Notes under the pieces: model-generated
What the model saw: the letters and a program-made list of their open reading frames with translations, nothing else
The model's database searches: none
Told to the model about the DNA's origin: nothing
Translations under genes and position numbers: made by a program
From: a virus
Reading direction: 5' to 3' (one strand)
Virus record (IMG/VR): IMGVR_UViG_3300024054_000015
Location: 1-64,000 of that record
Length of the DNA: 64,000 nt
Shown: piece by piece, positions 26,442 through 33,457 of the stretch
Position numbering within the stretch: position 1 is the first letter of the stretch
How the letters are laid out: every line of letters starts with the position of its first letter

Positions 26442-26731
26442 TACAAATCCTCCGCAGAAAGAACTGCGATCACAGTGGACATGTCTGAAGCCAACCCTCT
26501 TGGTGATACAGGGTGATCTGGCACCTTCTTGTGAGTGTTGTTCGGTCCATAAACCAGGATCACCCGCTGTCCTAGATATGAACTGTCCAGCATCTGGCAC
26601 TCCAGCATGAACCATCCAGTAGGACGATAGTCACGCTTCTGCCTCAGCAAGATCTCTTTGAGACCTTCTGGAGTTTGCTCCTGTCTGTCGCAATACAGTT
26701 TTGCGAACTCATCGAACTTCACTTGCTTCAT
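26441..26731 (-). CDS. Small hypothetical protein
   Basis: 96 aa; AAAGGAA before the ATG, short spacing. Contains a compact beta segment GQRVILVYGPNNTHKK. One-base overlap with the PcfJ-like gene. Function unknown. Confidence 0.5.
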   Translation of the reverse strand: MKQVKFDEFAKLYCDRQEQTPEGLKEILLRQKRDYRPTGWFMLECQMLDSSYLGQRVILVYGPNNTHKKVPDHPVSPRGLASDMSTVIAVLSAEDL

Positions 26732-26772
26732 TTCCTTTCCCCTAAACTAAGGTTACCGAACTCTACCAAGAG

Positions 26773-26801
26773 CCAACCGAGGCTCACACTCCCTCGGTTG
26801 G
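26773..26801 (-). terminator. Hairpin after 26810 gene
   Basis: Perfect 10-bp stem CCAACCGAGG / CCTCGGTTGG with a 9-nt loop, 9 nt past the stop of the - strand gene at 26810. It divides the - strand block into two transcription sections. No clear U-tract. Confidence 0.65.
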
Positions 26802-26809
26802 TTGCTTGG

Positions 26810-27142
26810 TCAGTTAGGTCGCTTGAATGTCAGGTGAATGTTGAAACTGTTCGTCTTGGCACCATCAAAGAGCCAACCATCGTTTCTCATACGAGCGATG
26901 AATCTTTGTACGTTCTCCTCCTCTTCCAACTCGGTTGGGGGTCGTGGAATCACTATGACCTTGGTCGTGTAATCCTGATCCACTCGAGCCTTGCAGGGAT
27001 TTTCTTCCAGACACTTATTCCACATGTCTGTTTCCTTTTGTGTAATTCCCGGTCCTGCCGGAGCAGACTGTGCTAAGACCAGTCGCTTTGTGCTTTCCAC
27101 GAACTTGCAGGCTTCGCAAACGCCGCAGCGAATTGTGATCAT
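26810..27142 (-). CDS. Small Cys-motif protein
   Basis: 110 aa. CGVCEACKF gives a CxxCxxC metal-binding start; two further cysteines (KCLEENPC) follow. Helical C-terminus with FIARMRNDGWLF. Possibly a zinc-binding regulator of host transcription; not recognised. Confidence 0.5.
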   Translation of the reverse strand: MITIRCGVCEACKFVESTKRLVLAQSAPAGPGITQKETDMWNKCLEENPCKARVDQDYTTKVIVIPRPPTELEEEENVQRFIARMRNDGWLFDGAKTNSFNIHLTFKRPN

Positions 27143-27603
27143 GATGCTCTTCCTATGCTGACGTTGAATTGAGCACAGAAGCTTCGCTTCGGGTTGGGTA
27201 ACTCGATTCCGTCCAGTGTGTCAATGTCAAATGGCTCACTGGCATTGCCGAGAGGGGCTGGCATCGTTCTGTACCACCACCACTTGACTCCATCACCATC
27301 CACATACTCCGGACAGTTCTCGTCCAAGCCTGCACAGGCTTTGGAGAAGTCACTGGTCATGTAGTCCTTCCAATCTCCATCACCCGGCTTGATGAGCCAC
27401 CTTTCCAACTTGCCCTCATCAGCGGCCTCATCAAAGGCATCCTGAAGGTTAGAAGCAAACACGATGCACACCGGGAATCCATGGTCGTGAATCAACCACG
27501 GCACAACCTTGTGTGGATTGGACTCACCATCCGGAATCCAGTTGTCCAGATTCACGACATCGCTGTCAGAGAACTGGATTTCCCTGAACTTACTCATACT
27601 CAC
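27139..27603 (-). CDS. Hypothetical protein
   Basis: 154 aa; GTG at 27603 overlaps the preceding TGA and has AGAGGAGAAGAACA upstream; an ATG follows at 27597. Acidic and Trp-rich (KWWWYRTMP). No family recognised. Confidence 0.5.
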   Translation of the reverse strand: MSMSKFREIQFSDSDVVNLDNWIPDGESNPHKVVPWLIHDHGFPVCIVFASNLQDAFDEAADEGKLERWLIKPGDGDWKDYMTSDFSKACAGLDENCPEYVDGDGVKWWWYRTMPAPLGNASEPFDIDTLDGIELPNPKRSFCAQFNVSIGRAS

Positions 27604-27941
27604 TGTTCTTCTCCTCTGTAGATCTCGTCCGCATCACCGGACTCGTCTGTATGGAGGTAAAGCTTCTGTCCACATGAACAGTAAGCGAATCCCTCCTTTA
27701 CCTCCAGGATACCTTCAACAGCCCAATAGGTCTCACCGCAGGAGTCGTTCGGGTAGAACTTCCCGCAGTTGTGACACCAGAATCCTGCCCCTCCACACCA
27801 GAGCCGATTGTCTTCCTTGATCGATTCCGTGCATTCCTCTGCACAGGCAAGGTTCTTCCTGCCGCAGAATCCACAGATCTCATCAGGACCTTCGGCTGGT
27901 CCACAGTGAGGGTTCATGAACCACTCTTCTCTAGTAGTCAT
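27600..27941 (-). CDS. Zinc-ribbon protein
   Basis: 113 aa from the ATG at 27941 (TAAGGAGATGCCA). Contains three CxxC pairs: CGFCG, CHNCG and CSCG, plus CAEEC, so it can bind two or three zinc ions. Rubredoxin/zinc-ribbon proteins of this type in phage early regions often contact nucleic acid or transcription machinery. Target unknown. Confidence 0.6.
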   Translation of the reverse strand: MTTREEWFMNPHCGPAEGPDEICGFCGRKNLACAEECTESIKEDNRLWCGGAGFWCHNCGKFYPNDSCGETYWAVEGILEVKEGFAYCSCGQKLYLHTDESGDADEIYRGEEQ

Positions 27942-27994
27942 TGGCATCTCCTTAGGTCTACTACGCTTCTCTCAGAGACTTCCCAACCGAAGGA

Positions 27995-28384
27995 TCACCA
28001 CCGACCATGCGTCCACGTGCTCTCCTTGAGTTCGGACATCTTGTAGATCAAGGCCGGTTCTTTGAGGTACAACCCGTCCTCCGGATCCTCGTGCAGTTCC
28101 CAGTCCACGAAGGCTGCACTGTCGTATCGCAGCATGTCTTCCGGAAAGGAAAACAAGCCTCGGGCAACTCCGATGTGAACCCATCGGTACTTGACCGGAC
28201 ACTTCTTCAGGTCTGTGATCGGCAACCAGACGGCAGTCGCCGCTTGCGAGGGCACCATCCGCACGTAGATCTGTGCATCCGGTGCGTCGCTGGTCGGATA
28301 GGAAACCGTCTCCACTATCCGTCGTCTCTTGCTGGTTGGCAACTGAACCGTCGCCAACTCCCAAGGTTTCCACCTACTGTCCAT
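27995..28384 (-). CDS. Hypothetical protein
   Basis: 129 aa; overlaps the upstream gene by 11 nt. Basic N-terminus (LPTSKRRRIVETV) then a mixed alpha/beta body. A competing antisense-like frame at 27972-28373 has poorer composition and no ribosome site. Function unknown. Confidence 0.5.
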   Translation of the reverse strand: MDSRWKPWELATVQLPTSKRRRIVETVSYPTSDAPDAQIYVRMVPSQAATAVWLPITDLKKCPVKYRWVHIGVARGLFSFPEDMLRYDSAAFVDWELHEDPEDGLYLKEPALIYKMSELKESTWTHGRW

Positions 28385-28580
28385 CAGCGTTCTCCTGACT
28401 GGCTGGAATCAAGACTTCCATCATGTTCCAGATGAGGTCATTGTAACCGATGATCCCTTCCCACTGAAGGAATCTCTCCAAAACCTCTCGGGGCCGCATG
28501 TTGGCGATATCTTCCTCCGTGTACCCAGCATCATCCAGGGAATCCACGACCATCATTGGTAGTCTTTCAACGTCGATCAT
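28374..28580 (-). CDS. Small acidic protein behind structured leader
   Basis: 68 aa, TTAGGAGATGTCAAT before the ATG. Helical and acidic (SLDDAGYTEEDIANMRPREV). It follows a structured leader at 28590-28690 that is shared with the gene at 28809-29513. Function unknown. Confidence 0.6.
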   Translation of the reverse strand: MIDVERLPMMVVDSLDDAGYTEEDIANMRPREVLERFLQWEGIIGYNDLIWNMMEVLIPASQENADGQ

Positions 28581-28589
28581 ATTGACATC

Positions 28590-28690
28590 TCCTAAGCTAA
28601 ACCGAACACTAGAAACACAGCCCTCACGGTAGGAATCGCACCTACTCTCGATCGCGTCTGTGAGGGTTAGCCCATCTTTACGAGTTTACC
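28590..28690 (-). ncRNA. Structured 5' leader, copy 1
   Basis: On the - strand a 7-bp stem CCCTCAC / GTGAGGG encloses a T-arm-like hairpin GTAGGTGCGATTCCTAC, followed by GGGCTGTGTTTC and an SD region GCTTAGGAG. The same order, with different but still pairing stem sequences, precedes the gene at 28809-29513. The block GAGGGCTGTGTTTC is identical (28612-28625). It may be a cis-regulatory RNA; the two examples are the only ones found here. Confidence 0.5.
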
Positions 28691-28709
28691 AGACTCTGGG
28701 CTGTAGCAT
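28686..28709 (-). CDS. Seven-codon leader ORF with perfect anti-SD match
   Basis: ATG at 28709 followed by Leu-Gln-Pro-Arg-Val-Trp and a stop. It is preceded by AAAGGAGGTGACCC; AAAGGAGGTGA matches the 3' end of 16S rRNA over 11 nt, far stronger than any other ribosome site seen in the window. It may load ribosomes to control the leader downstream. Translation is not proven. Confidence 0.35.
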   Translation of the reverse strand: MLQPRVW

Positions 28710-28725
28710 GGGTCACCTCCTTTCA

Positions 28726-28797
28726 TTTCGTTGCGCTTAGGGGATGCAACGAAACCCATCAAAGGAGTCTGCTGGCAGAGTCAACCACCAGCAGACT
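28726..28797 (-). terminator. Two hairpins after 28809 gene
   Basis: AGTCTGCTGG / CCAGCAGACT (28766-28775 with 28788-28797) is a perfect 10-bp stem 12 nt past the stop of the gene at 28809. A second stem TTTCGTTGC / GCAACGAAA (28726-28734 with 28746-28754) follows. Together they probably end transcription from 29513 and separate it from the leader downstream. U-tracts are weak. Confidence 0.6.
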
Positions 28798-28808
28798 TGA
28801 CCTCATGC

Positions 28809-29513
28809 TTACTCCTGGGCCTTGGCCTTCTTCAGTTCCTCACGACCCTTGGCCGTGATCTTGAACCGCTTCCCTCGCACCCCCTCCTCCGGCACGAGCT
28901 CTTCGAGCAGCCCGCCTTCCACGATCTGGGGCAGCTTCTTGCCCTTCTGGATTCCAGTGCTGTCGGCGATCTCACTGGCAGTCCGAATGTTGCCGTCATC
29001 CATGGCCTCCAGCACCTTGATCATGTTCGGCGTCAAGCCATTGAATGACTTCCGGCCTTCCCCCTTGGCCCTCGCCAGCTTCGGCAGCGGTCCAATCGAG
29101 GCCCGGTGCTTCTTGGCATCCTCCAGAATGCTCCACTCCTCGGTGTACTCCAGTTCCCGTTGGGCTTTCGCCACAGCGGCATCGGCCAGAGCGATCTCCT
29201 CCTCCTTCTTGGCCCTCTCAGCCAAGGCCAACTTCTTCTCGTTTTCCTTGGCCTCCTTCTTGGAGTTCTTCTCCTTTTTCTCCTTCTCCTGGGCTTGCTT
29301 CAGCTCCTTCTTGAGCTCCTCCATCTTCCGCTTGATGGCCTCCTTGGCCTCGTTCTGGGCCTTGGCCTTCTTGACGTTCTCCTCGTCCATCTTCTTCTCC
29401 TCGGGGGTCGTGGCGGGCTTCCCAACCGGCAGGGGCTTCGTGGTCCCCTCGGCGGCCTTCTTCTTCTGCTCCTCGGCCTTCTGCTGGTTCTGCGGGTTCT
29501 GATTCTTAGCCAT
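28809..29513 (-). CDS. Coiled-coil winged-helix protein
   Basis: 234 aa from the ATG at 29513 (GCAGGAGCAACAG). Residues 1-150 are an extremely charged Lys/Glu/Ala coiled coil. Residues 155-234 are a winged helix: LTPNMIKVLEAMDDGN, then ASEIADSTGIQKGKKLPQIV and RGKRFKITAKGRE. The winged helix is clearly paralogous to the product of 48951-49271. Likely a DNA-binding, possibly nucleoid-like or regulatory protein. Confidence 0.65.
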   Translation of the reverse strand: MAKNQNPQNQQKAEEQKKKAAEGTTKPLPVGKPATTPEEKKMDEENVKKAKAQNEAKEAIKRKMEELKKELKQAQEKEKKEKNSKKEAKENEKKLALAERAKKEEEIALADAAVAKAQRELEYTEEWSILEDAKKHRASIGPLPKLARAKGEGRKSFNGLTPNMIKVLEAMDDGNIRTASEIADSTGIQKGKKLPQIVEGGLLEELVPEEGVRGKRFKITAKGREELKKAKAQE

Positions 29514-29605
29514 CTGTTGCTCCTGCGCTCCTAAGCGCTGTAAACGAAACGAAACACGAAACACAGCCCTCCGCCGAGTAACGACACTCGGTACGATCCT
29601 CTCCG
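29514..29605 (-). ncRNA. Structured 5' leader, copy 2
   Basis: On the - strand CCTCC / GGAGG encloses a hairpin CCGAG / CTCGG, followed by GAGGGCTGTGTTTC (29558-29571), short GTTTC repeats and CGCTTAGGAG. Order and spacing match the leader at 28590-28690 although the stems differ in sequence, which suggests conserved structure. It precedes the coiled-coil winged-helix gene. Confidence 0.5.
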
Positions 29606-29611
29606 GAGGCT

Positions 29612-29643
29612 CCAAGGATCACTGCCAAAGTGGCAACCCTTGG
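29612..29643 (-). terminator. Nested hairpin after 29677 gene
   Basis: CCAAGG / CCTTGG (29612-29617 with 29638-29643) encloses TGCCA / TGGCA. It is about 33 nt past the stop of the - strand gene at 29677 and just upstream of leader copy 2. Confidence 0.5.
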
Positions 29644-29676
29644 CAAGCACTGGCAACTAGAGCAAATGCCGTGCCA

Positions 29677-29934
29677 TCACACGTATCCCCTTTCGCTCTT
29701 CCATGCGTCAAATGACAAGAGCAACGTCCTCTCTGCCGAGCGACGATATTCGGTGATCCGGTCAAGCAGCTTCCCAAACTCGCAGTCGCTGCCGTACCGA
29801 TTGAGGAGTTTGTGAGCCAAGAGCTCATCAATCTGAGACCTGGCTATCTCTCCTGCGGCGTGCTGGATTTCATCCAGCGAGGTCCTCATCCTCCGGCTAG
29901 GACGCTTCATGACTTCTTCCCTTACTGGCTTCAT
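29677..29934 (-). CDS. Small basic helical protein
   Basis: 85 aa; start overlaps the preceding stop by one base (TGATG). Basic N-terminus (MKRPSRRMRTSLDEI), helical throughout. Might bind nucleic acid. No family recognised. Confidence 0.55.
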   Translation of the reverse strand: MKPVREEVMKRPSRRMRTSLDEIQHAAGEIARSQIDELLAHKLLNRYGSDCEFGKLLDRITEYRRSAERTLLLSFDAWKSERGYV

Positions 29935-30173
29935 CAGATGGATCCCTTTCGCGAGTAGACCCCGAGGATCTTCGCGTCCTCGCCACGGTCGTTGAGGTAC
30001 CTCAAGAGGTCAGACATCTTCGCCGGTTGCGTGACGGCAAAGACGTCGAGGCCTCCATCCACTAACACAAGAACGACGTGATCCAGTTCAACCGGCTCAA
30101 AGTCCCGGTCAAATCCGTTGTAAACGGTCTCGGCACCTGAATCTGTCACAGTGAACTTTCTAGGCTTTAGCAT
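29934..30173 (-). CDS. Small hypothetical protein
   Basis: 79 aa from the ATG at 30173 (GGAAAGGGAGACTCGG). Beta-rich with HVVLVLVDGGLDVFAVT. Overlaps the upstream zinc-ribbon gene by 14 nt. Function unknown. Confidence 0.55.
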   Translation of the reverse strand: MLKPRKFTVTDSGAETVYNGFDRDFEPVELDHVVLVLVDGGLDVFAVTQPAKMSDLLRYLNDRGEDAKILGVYSRKGSI

Positions 30174-30348
30174 CCGAGTCTCCCTTTCCTCCAACTACTT
30201 TCCACTGCCCGTAGTCCAACGCTGGACTACCACACTTCTTGCACAGCACATCCCTCCAGAGCTCTTTCGGTCCGGTATAGGTCGCCGGATCCTTGGCTCT
30301 CTGGCAATGGCCGCACTCCTGACACTCACGAATGAACCACTTAGTCAT
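30160..30348 (-). CDS. Zinc-ribbon protein
   Basis: 62 aa from the ATG at 30348. Two Cys pairs (CQECGHC, CKKCG) about 30 residues apart form a zinc ribbon. It overlaps both neighbours. Likely a small nucleic-acid or polymerase-binding early protein, by analogy only. Confidence 0.55.
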   Translation of the reverse strand: MTKWFIRECQECGHCQRAKDPATYTGPKELWRDVLCKKCGSPALDYGQWKVVGGKGDSDAKA

Positions 30349-30602
30349 ACTCTCATCTCCCCAAGTGTCAACCATACTTCAGAGAGGTTCTGCTTGTCTC
30401 GCTTAACGTGCAAGATCTTGTATCCGTGTTTCTTGATCCTCATTCCAGCGACGCTAGCGATTCTTTGCTCATCCATACTCTTCCAGCGGTCGTAGACCTC
30501 CATGGCTCTGTCCCTGGCTTCCTTCATGGATCCAGCCTTAACCAGATCCGTCCACACGAAGAGTCCAGCTTGAACTCTCACTTTCCAAAAAGAGTCGGTC
30601 AT
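30345..30602 (-). CDS. Small hypothetical protein
   Basis: 85 aa from the ATG at 30602, directly after the previous stop (TGAGATG). It has a helix KEARDRAMEVYDRWKSM followed by a basic strand region (RIKKHGYKILHVKRDKQ). Function unknown; the upstream in-frame extension is rejected because it lies inside the gene at 30604-30774. Confidence 0.55.
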   Translation of the reverse strand: MTDSFWKVRVQAGLFVWTDLVKAGSMKEARDRAMEVYDRWKSMDEQRIASVAGMRIKKHGYKILHVKRDKQNLSEVWLTLGEMRV

Positions 30603-30603
30603 C

Positions 30604-30774
30604 TCACTTCTCCAAGTGAACCAAGAGTCTGTCAACCAGATCCGAGTCGCGGTCGTCGACCTCCGCCGCGTCGTTGAATACCTCCAACGCATGCTCCAGT
30701 TCGTCTCTGGTTAAGTTCCCCAGCGGCACTCCCGCCAAGATCTCCTTCAGTTCTGCTACACTCAACATTTTCAT
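30604..30774 (-). CDS. Small acidic helical protein
   Basis: 56 aa, starting MKMLSVAELKEILAGVPLGN. Very acidic C-terminal half (FNDAAEVDDRDSDLVDRLLV). AGGGAGTGCTAGG precedes the ATG. One base from the next gene. Function unknown. Confidence 0.55.
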   Translation of the reverse strand: MKMLSVAELKEILAGVPLGNLTRDELEHALEVFNDAAEVDDRDSDLVDRLLVHLEK

Positions 30775-30804
30775 CCTAGCACTCCCTAAGCAATCATCGA
30801 GGAA

Positions 30805-30841
30805 TCTGCCTCATCAGTGCCGGTAGATCATCTCCGGCAGA
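30805..30841 (-). terminator. Nested hairpin after 30847 gene
   Basis: TCTGCC / GGCAGA encloses a CCGG-AGAT / ATCT-CCGG stem. It starts 6 nt past the stop of the - strand gene at 30847 and lies in the leader of the gene at 30604. Confidence 0.5.
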
Positions 30842-30846
30842 GTCAG

Positions 30847-31041
30847 TCACTCCTGGCTTTCGGCTTTCCTCGCAAGCTCCATCAGGGCACTGGTAATCTG
30901 CTCCTCTGTTATTCTAGCCTTTCGGCTCTTTGTGTTGTCGGTCATCTGTACAAAACATCTCAGCCTTCTATTCGTTTTCGCTCTTATCATGTTCTCCGTA
31001 ACAAACACGGAATTCATTCCACCTAGTTCTCTAACGCTCAT
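30847..31041 (-). CDS. Small basic protein
   Basis: 64 aa; ATGA overlap with the upstream gene. Basic and helical with RAKTNRRLRCFVQM and ARITEEQITSALMELARKA. Function unknown. Confidence 0.5.
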   Translation of the reverse strand: MSVRELGGMNSVFVTENMIRAKTNRRLRCFVQMTDNTKSRKARITEEQITSALMELARKAESQE

Positions 31042-31442
31042 AGCTTTACTCCCAACTTTTCCATTCTGGCCGTTACCTCGGCCATCTCTTCATCACTCAA
31101 GGTTACTCCAGCCTGCTCGCAGGCTTGCAGTGCTGCCAACAGGGCTTGCATTTCATCCAGTTGCCCTCGCAGCTTCTTCGGCCTGTTCTTCTCTGCAATA
31201 AGTTCATTCTGCTTCTCGTTACTCTTATGGTAGCACGCCTGGCATACCGTCGTAACGTTCCAAGTGTCATAACCATTCTGGTTAATCAACAGCCTCGTAG
31301 CTTCCACTTCCTCCGCCTCCTCCACTGTAAGGCAAGGCTTGCAGTGGTAGGGGCAGTTTCGGCATCGTCCTATTCGGTACACTTCAGGTGGCATACTACC
31401 TGCCCTCCCGTCCTTATTTCCAAATGGTAATATTCTAATCAT
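31038..31442 (-). CDS. Cys-rich zinc-binding protein
   Basis: 134 aa from the ATG at 31442; GGAG lies 4-7 nt upstream. CRNCPYHCKPC and CQACYHK give several metal-binding Cys pairs. The C-terminal half is helical and acidic. Its ribosome site marks the exact left border of the GA/TC-free cassette, so this gene once had another upstream neighbour. Confidence 0.6.
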   Translation of the reverse strand: MIRILPFGNKDGRAGSMPPEVYRIGRCRNCPYHCKPCLTVEEAEEVEATRLLINQNGYDTWNVTTVCQACYHKSNEKQNELIAEKNRPKKLRGQLDEMQALLAALQACEQAGVTLSDEEMAEVTARMEKLGVKL

Positions 31443-31518
31443 TCGCTCCACGCCTTACACTGCCTGCGCTGCCTGCTATACGCTGCGCCACTGTGTAGGC
31501 AAAAACCAATAGGCGCAA

Positions 31519-31550
31519 TAAAGCCCGTATGGCAAGCCATACGGGCTTTA
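31519..31550 (-). terminator. Perfect hairpin after cassette gene
   Basis: TAAAGCCCGTATGG and CCATACGGGCTTTA pair over 14 bp around a CAAG loop, 17 nt past the stop of the - strand gene at 31567. The - strand continues with TTGCGCCTATTGGTTTTT, giving a loose T-rich tail. Confidence 0.75.
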
Positions 31551-31566
31551 CGTGCGCTGCGCTGTG

Positions 31567-31920
31567 TTACTTGCCAGCGCTTACCAGCATGTAGTAGGCT
31601 GTGCCACCAACGGTAGTACCGTTGTTGCCAACGTAGCCGCCAGTGGTAACGCTTACCACTTGGCCAGCGCTGGCAAGCTTGCGCAATGTGCCGCGCAGTG
31701 GTGCCCATACAAGCTTGCCATTGCTGCGCTTGCGCGGCTTAAAGCCGCAAGCTTGCGCTACTTGGCGCAGTGTGTAGGGCTTACCTGCCTGCAAGCTTGC
31801 AAGTACTGCGCTGCCTTGCGGCGCTGCCTGCGCTGTGCTGGCAAGCGCTGCCTGCAATGCTGCAAGCGCTGCCTGTTGGGGGCTGGTGGTGGTGCTGGTG
31901 GTGGTGCTGGTGGTTGCCAT
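31567..31920 (-). CDS. Winged-helix protein of GA/TC-free cassette
   Basis: 117 aa from MATTSTTTSTTTS. It contains no Asp, Glu, Ile or His, a direct result of the missing GA/TC dinucleotides. After a Thr/Ser/Ala-rich 45-residue arm comes a winged-helix-like part: VLASLQAGKPYTLRQVAQAC, a basic patch FKPRKRSNGK, GTLRKLASAGQVVSV and GTAYYML. It parallels the winged helices at 28809 and 48951. Even its ribosome site (TTAGGGGT) avoids GGAG. Probably DNA-binding. Confidence 0.6.
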   Translation of the reverse strand: MATTSTTTSTTTSPQQAALAALQAALASTAQAAPQGSAVLASLQAGKPYTLRQVAQACGFKPRKRSNGKLVWAPLRGTLRKLASAGQVVSVTTGGYVGNNGTTVGGTAYYMLVSAGK

Positions 31921-32040
31921 GTGCGTTACCCCTAAGCTGGTGGTGCAGTACCGTTGCTGCCACATTGGCAGCAACCGGCGTAACAGTGGCAACAACCGCA
32001 AGCGCTGTGCCAATGGCGCGCAAAATGGCTACAAGTGGCA

Positions 32041-32073
32041 GCGCGCGCGCACATATATGTTGTGTGCGCGCGC
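32041..32073 (-). promoter_or_regulatory. Alternating GC/AT inverted repeat
   Basis: GCGCGCGCGCACA and TGTGTGCGCGCGC flank TATATGT. The alternating purine-pyrimidine tract could form a cruciform or Z-DNA. It lies about 120 nt upstream of the cassette gene, at the right edge of the GA/TC-free block, and may hold its promoter or act as a border. Confidence 0.5.
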
Positions 32074-32147
32074 CGCCCCTGCCGGTCATTCACCATACAG
32101 ACTCATAGAAAGTTTGGATAACATGGAAATACGACTATTGGAAATAT

Positions 32148-32186
32148 CTAGACCTCCATACAAGATCCGTTTGTATGGAGATCTAG
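32148..32186 (-). terminator. Terminator of ParB-like gene
   Basis: CTCCATACAA and TTGTATGGAG pair over 10 bp around GATCCGT, extended by CTAGA/TCTAG. It begins 11 nt past the stop of the - strand gene at 32197. Confidence 0.7.
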
Positions 32187-32196
32187 GTTAGACTGC

Positions 32197-33447
32197 TCAT
32201 CCTTGTGACTTGTCCAAGCTTCCAATGTCAATACCCATCAGGTCACCAAACACTTCCCCAACCGTTGGACAAGCTGCCAACCTTTCCACTCCATCCTGGT
32301 CCTTGATTAGATCAAGGGTGACGTCCTCCTCAGCCAACTTCTTGTTTTCTGCGAATTTCCACCAGGATTGGACGATTAGGGCGACCCTTTCCTGGAGAAA
32401 AGAGCCTCCAGCAGAGTCCATCAGTTCTGATACAGCTTGTATGAGCAGCTTCATGGACTTGTCGCCAGAAGCGATGGCAGTCCAAAAGCTGCAAGCCTTA
32501 TCCCACATGTCCCAATTCAGCAAGTCCTCTGTGGGACAGTCGGCCTGGATGTAGCCTGTGCCCTCGGAGTTCTCCCGCTCGCTGCTACTGGACCCCATGA
32601 GGTACAGCAGTGCCGCAGCGTATCCAGGACTGGGATAATACTTGAGCTTGTCGTCATTTCCATTCTCCTCGTATATGTGCCGCACGCACTCCAGGAGCTT
32701 CGGATGGCGTTGGATGAAGTCCAAGCTCTCGGCATGTGTACGCCTGGGAGCAAAGGCGTTTTCGCTGGCTCCAGTGCGCTGCCAGAGCAGCCTCACAGCA
32801 TAGTCTGCCATACGGCTGAGCATTTTCAGCTTACGCTTGTCCTTGGACCTGGAGGCGTCCATGTCTCCAAACAGCCCGGAGGCGTAGATGGCATCCGCCA
32901 AGCTACGAGGCTTGCCAGTGTTGATGGTGTTAATGCTTTGGATGTCTTCACGTACTCCAATGTTGATGAAGCAGTGAATCTTCGGCTCTTCTCCCCAATG
33001 GTGGTACTTGTCCGGATTGTTGAGCCATTCCTGCTCAGCCAGCACTAAGCCGATTAGGCGATGCTTCCCGTCGATCACTAGGGCTGTGCGGCTGATAATG
33101 ATCGACTCACCGTTCGCCTCGCCGCCATCGCCGTTCCAGTGCCCACCGAGTATTTCGCCCATCCACTGCAAGGCAGTAGCCATATAGAACGGTCGCTGCT
33201 TCTCGACGTTAAAGCACTTGGTTGCGACTCCATTGCGGTCCTTCAGGAGAAATTCTGTGTAGGGCTTGTCGGCGTTGTCCGACTGCTTCCAGCCTAGGAA
33301 GGTTCGAGCCTGCTCGGCTGTTAGCCAACCTACCTTCCCCTTGAGCTCGGGGTAGATCACCTTACGCTCTTTGGGCGGCGCTGGCTCTTTGGACTGCTTC
33401 TTGCTCTTAGCCTTGGACTCTTCCAACTTTTCAACAAACTTCGGCAT
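32197..33447 (-). CDS. ParB-like protein
   Basis: 416 aa from the ATG at 33447 (AAGGAGCAACAC). A basic Lys-rich N-terminal 35 residues precede a ParB/sulfiredoxin-like core with ALVIDGKHRLIGLVLAE, equivalent to the G-x-H-R loop. The family includes partition proteins, CTPases, nucleases and phage regulators. The C-terminal 200 residues are helical and unassigned. With no parA nearby, partition is unlikely; DNA binding, nuclease or base modification are possible. Confidence 0.55.
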   Translation of the reverse strand: MPKFVEKLEESKAKSKKQSKEPAPPKERKVIYPELKGKVGWLTAEQARTFLGWKQSDNADKPYTEFLLKDRNGVATKCFNVEKQRPFYMATALQWMGEILGGHWNGDGGEANGESIIISRTALVIDGKHRLIGLVLAEQEWLNNPDKYHHWGEEPKIHCFINIGVREDIQSINTINTGKPRSLADAIYASGLFGDMDASRSKDKRKLKMLSRMADYAVRLLWQRTGASENAFAPRRTHAESLDFIQRHPKLLECVRHIYEENGNDDKLKYYPSPGYAAALLYLMGSSSSERENSEGTGYIQADCPTEDLLNWDMWDKACSFWTAIASGDKSMKLLIQAVSELMDSAGGSFLQERVALIVQSWWKFAENKKLAEEDVTLDLIKDQDGVERLAACPTVGEVFGDLMGIDIGSLDKSQG

Positions 33448-33457
33448 GTGTTGCTCC

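Larger units (their letters stand above)
31448..32086. mobile_element. GA/TC-free cassette with winged-helix gene
   Basis: These 639 nt contain not one GA or TC dinucleotide, whereas several tens would be expected and the flanking genes are full of both. The block holds one - strand gene (31567-31920), a perfect hairpin behind it and a GC/AT-alternating hairpin in front. Its edges abut the ribosome site of the gene at 31442 and the terminator region of the ParB-like gene. It looks like a discrete inserted unit. No target duplication or transposase is visible, so 'mobile' is inference. Confidence 0.55.

Noticed and set aside
27972-28373. Alternative - strand frame of 133 codons
   Set aside because: Overlaps the better frame at 27995-28384, is Arg/Gly/Asp-rich, and lacks a ribosome site.
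28600-28720. Possible complete tRNA on the - strand
   Set aside because: It has D-arm-like and T-arm-like hairpins and an ACAGCCC/GGGCTGT closing stem, but five extra bases separate the T-arm from the acceptor and no anticodon arm fits; treated as a structured leader.
28809-29534. Long Leu- and Ser-rich ORFs on the + strand
   Set aside because: They are antisense shadows of the Lys/Glu-rich coiled coil on the - strand; low-complexity translation and no ribosome sites.
31440-32100. CRISPR array
   Set aside because: The repetitive look of GCGCTGCC and GCAAGC words comes from dinucleotide restriction; there are no regularly spaced identical repeats.
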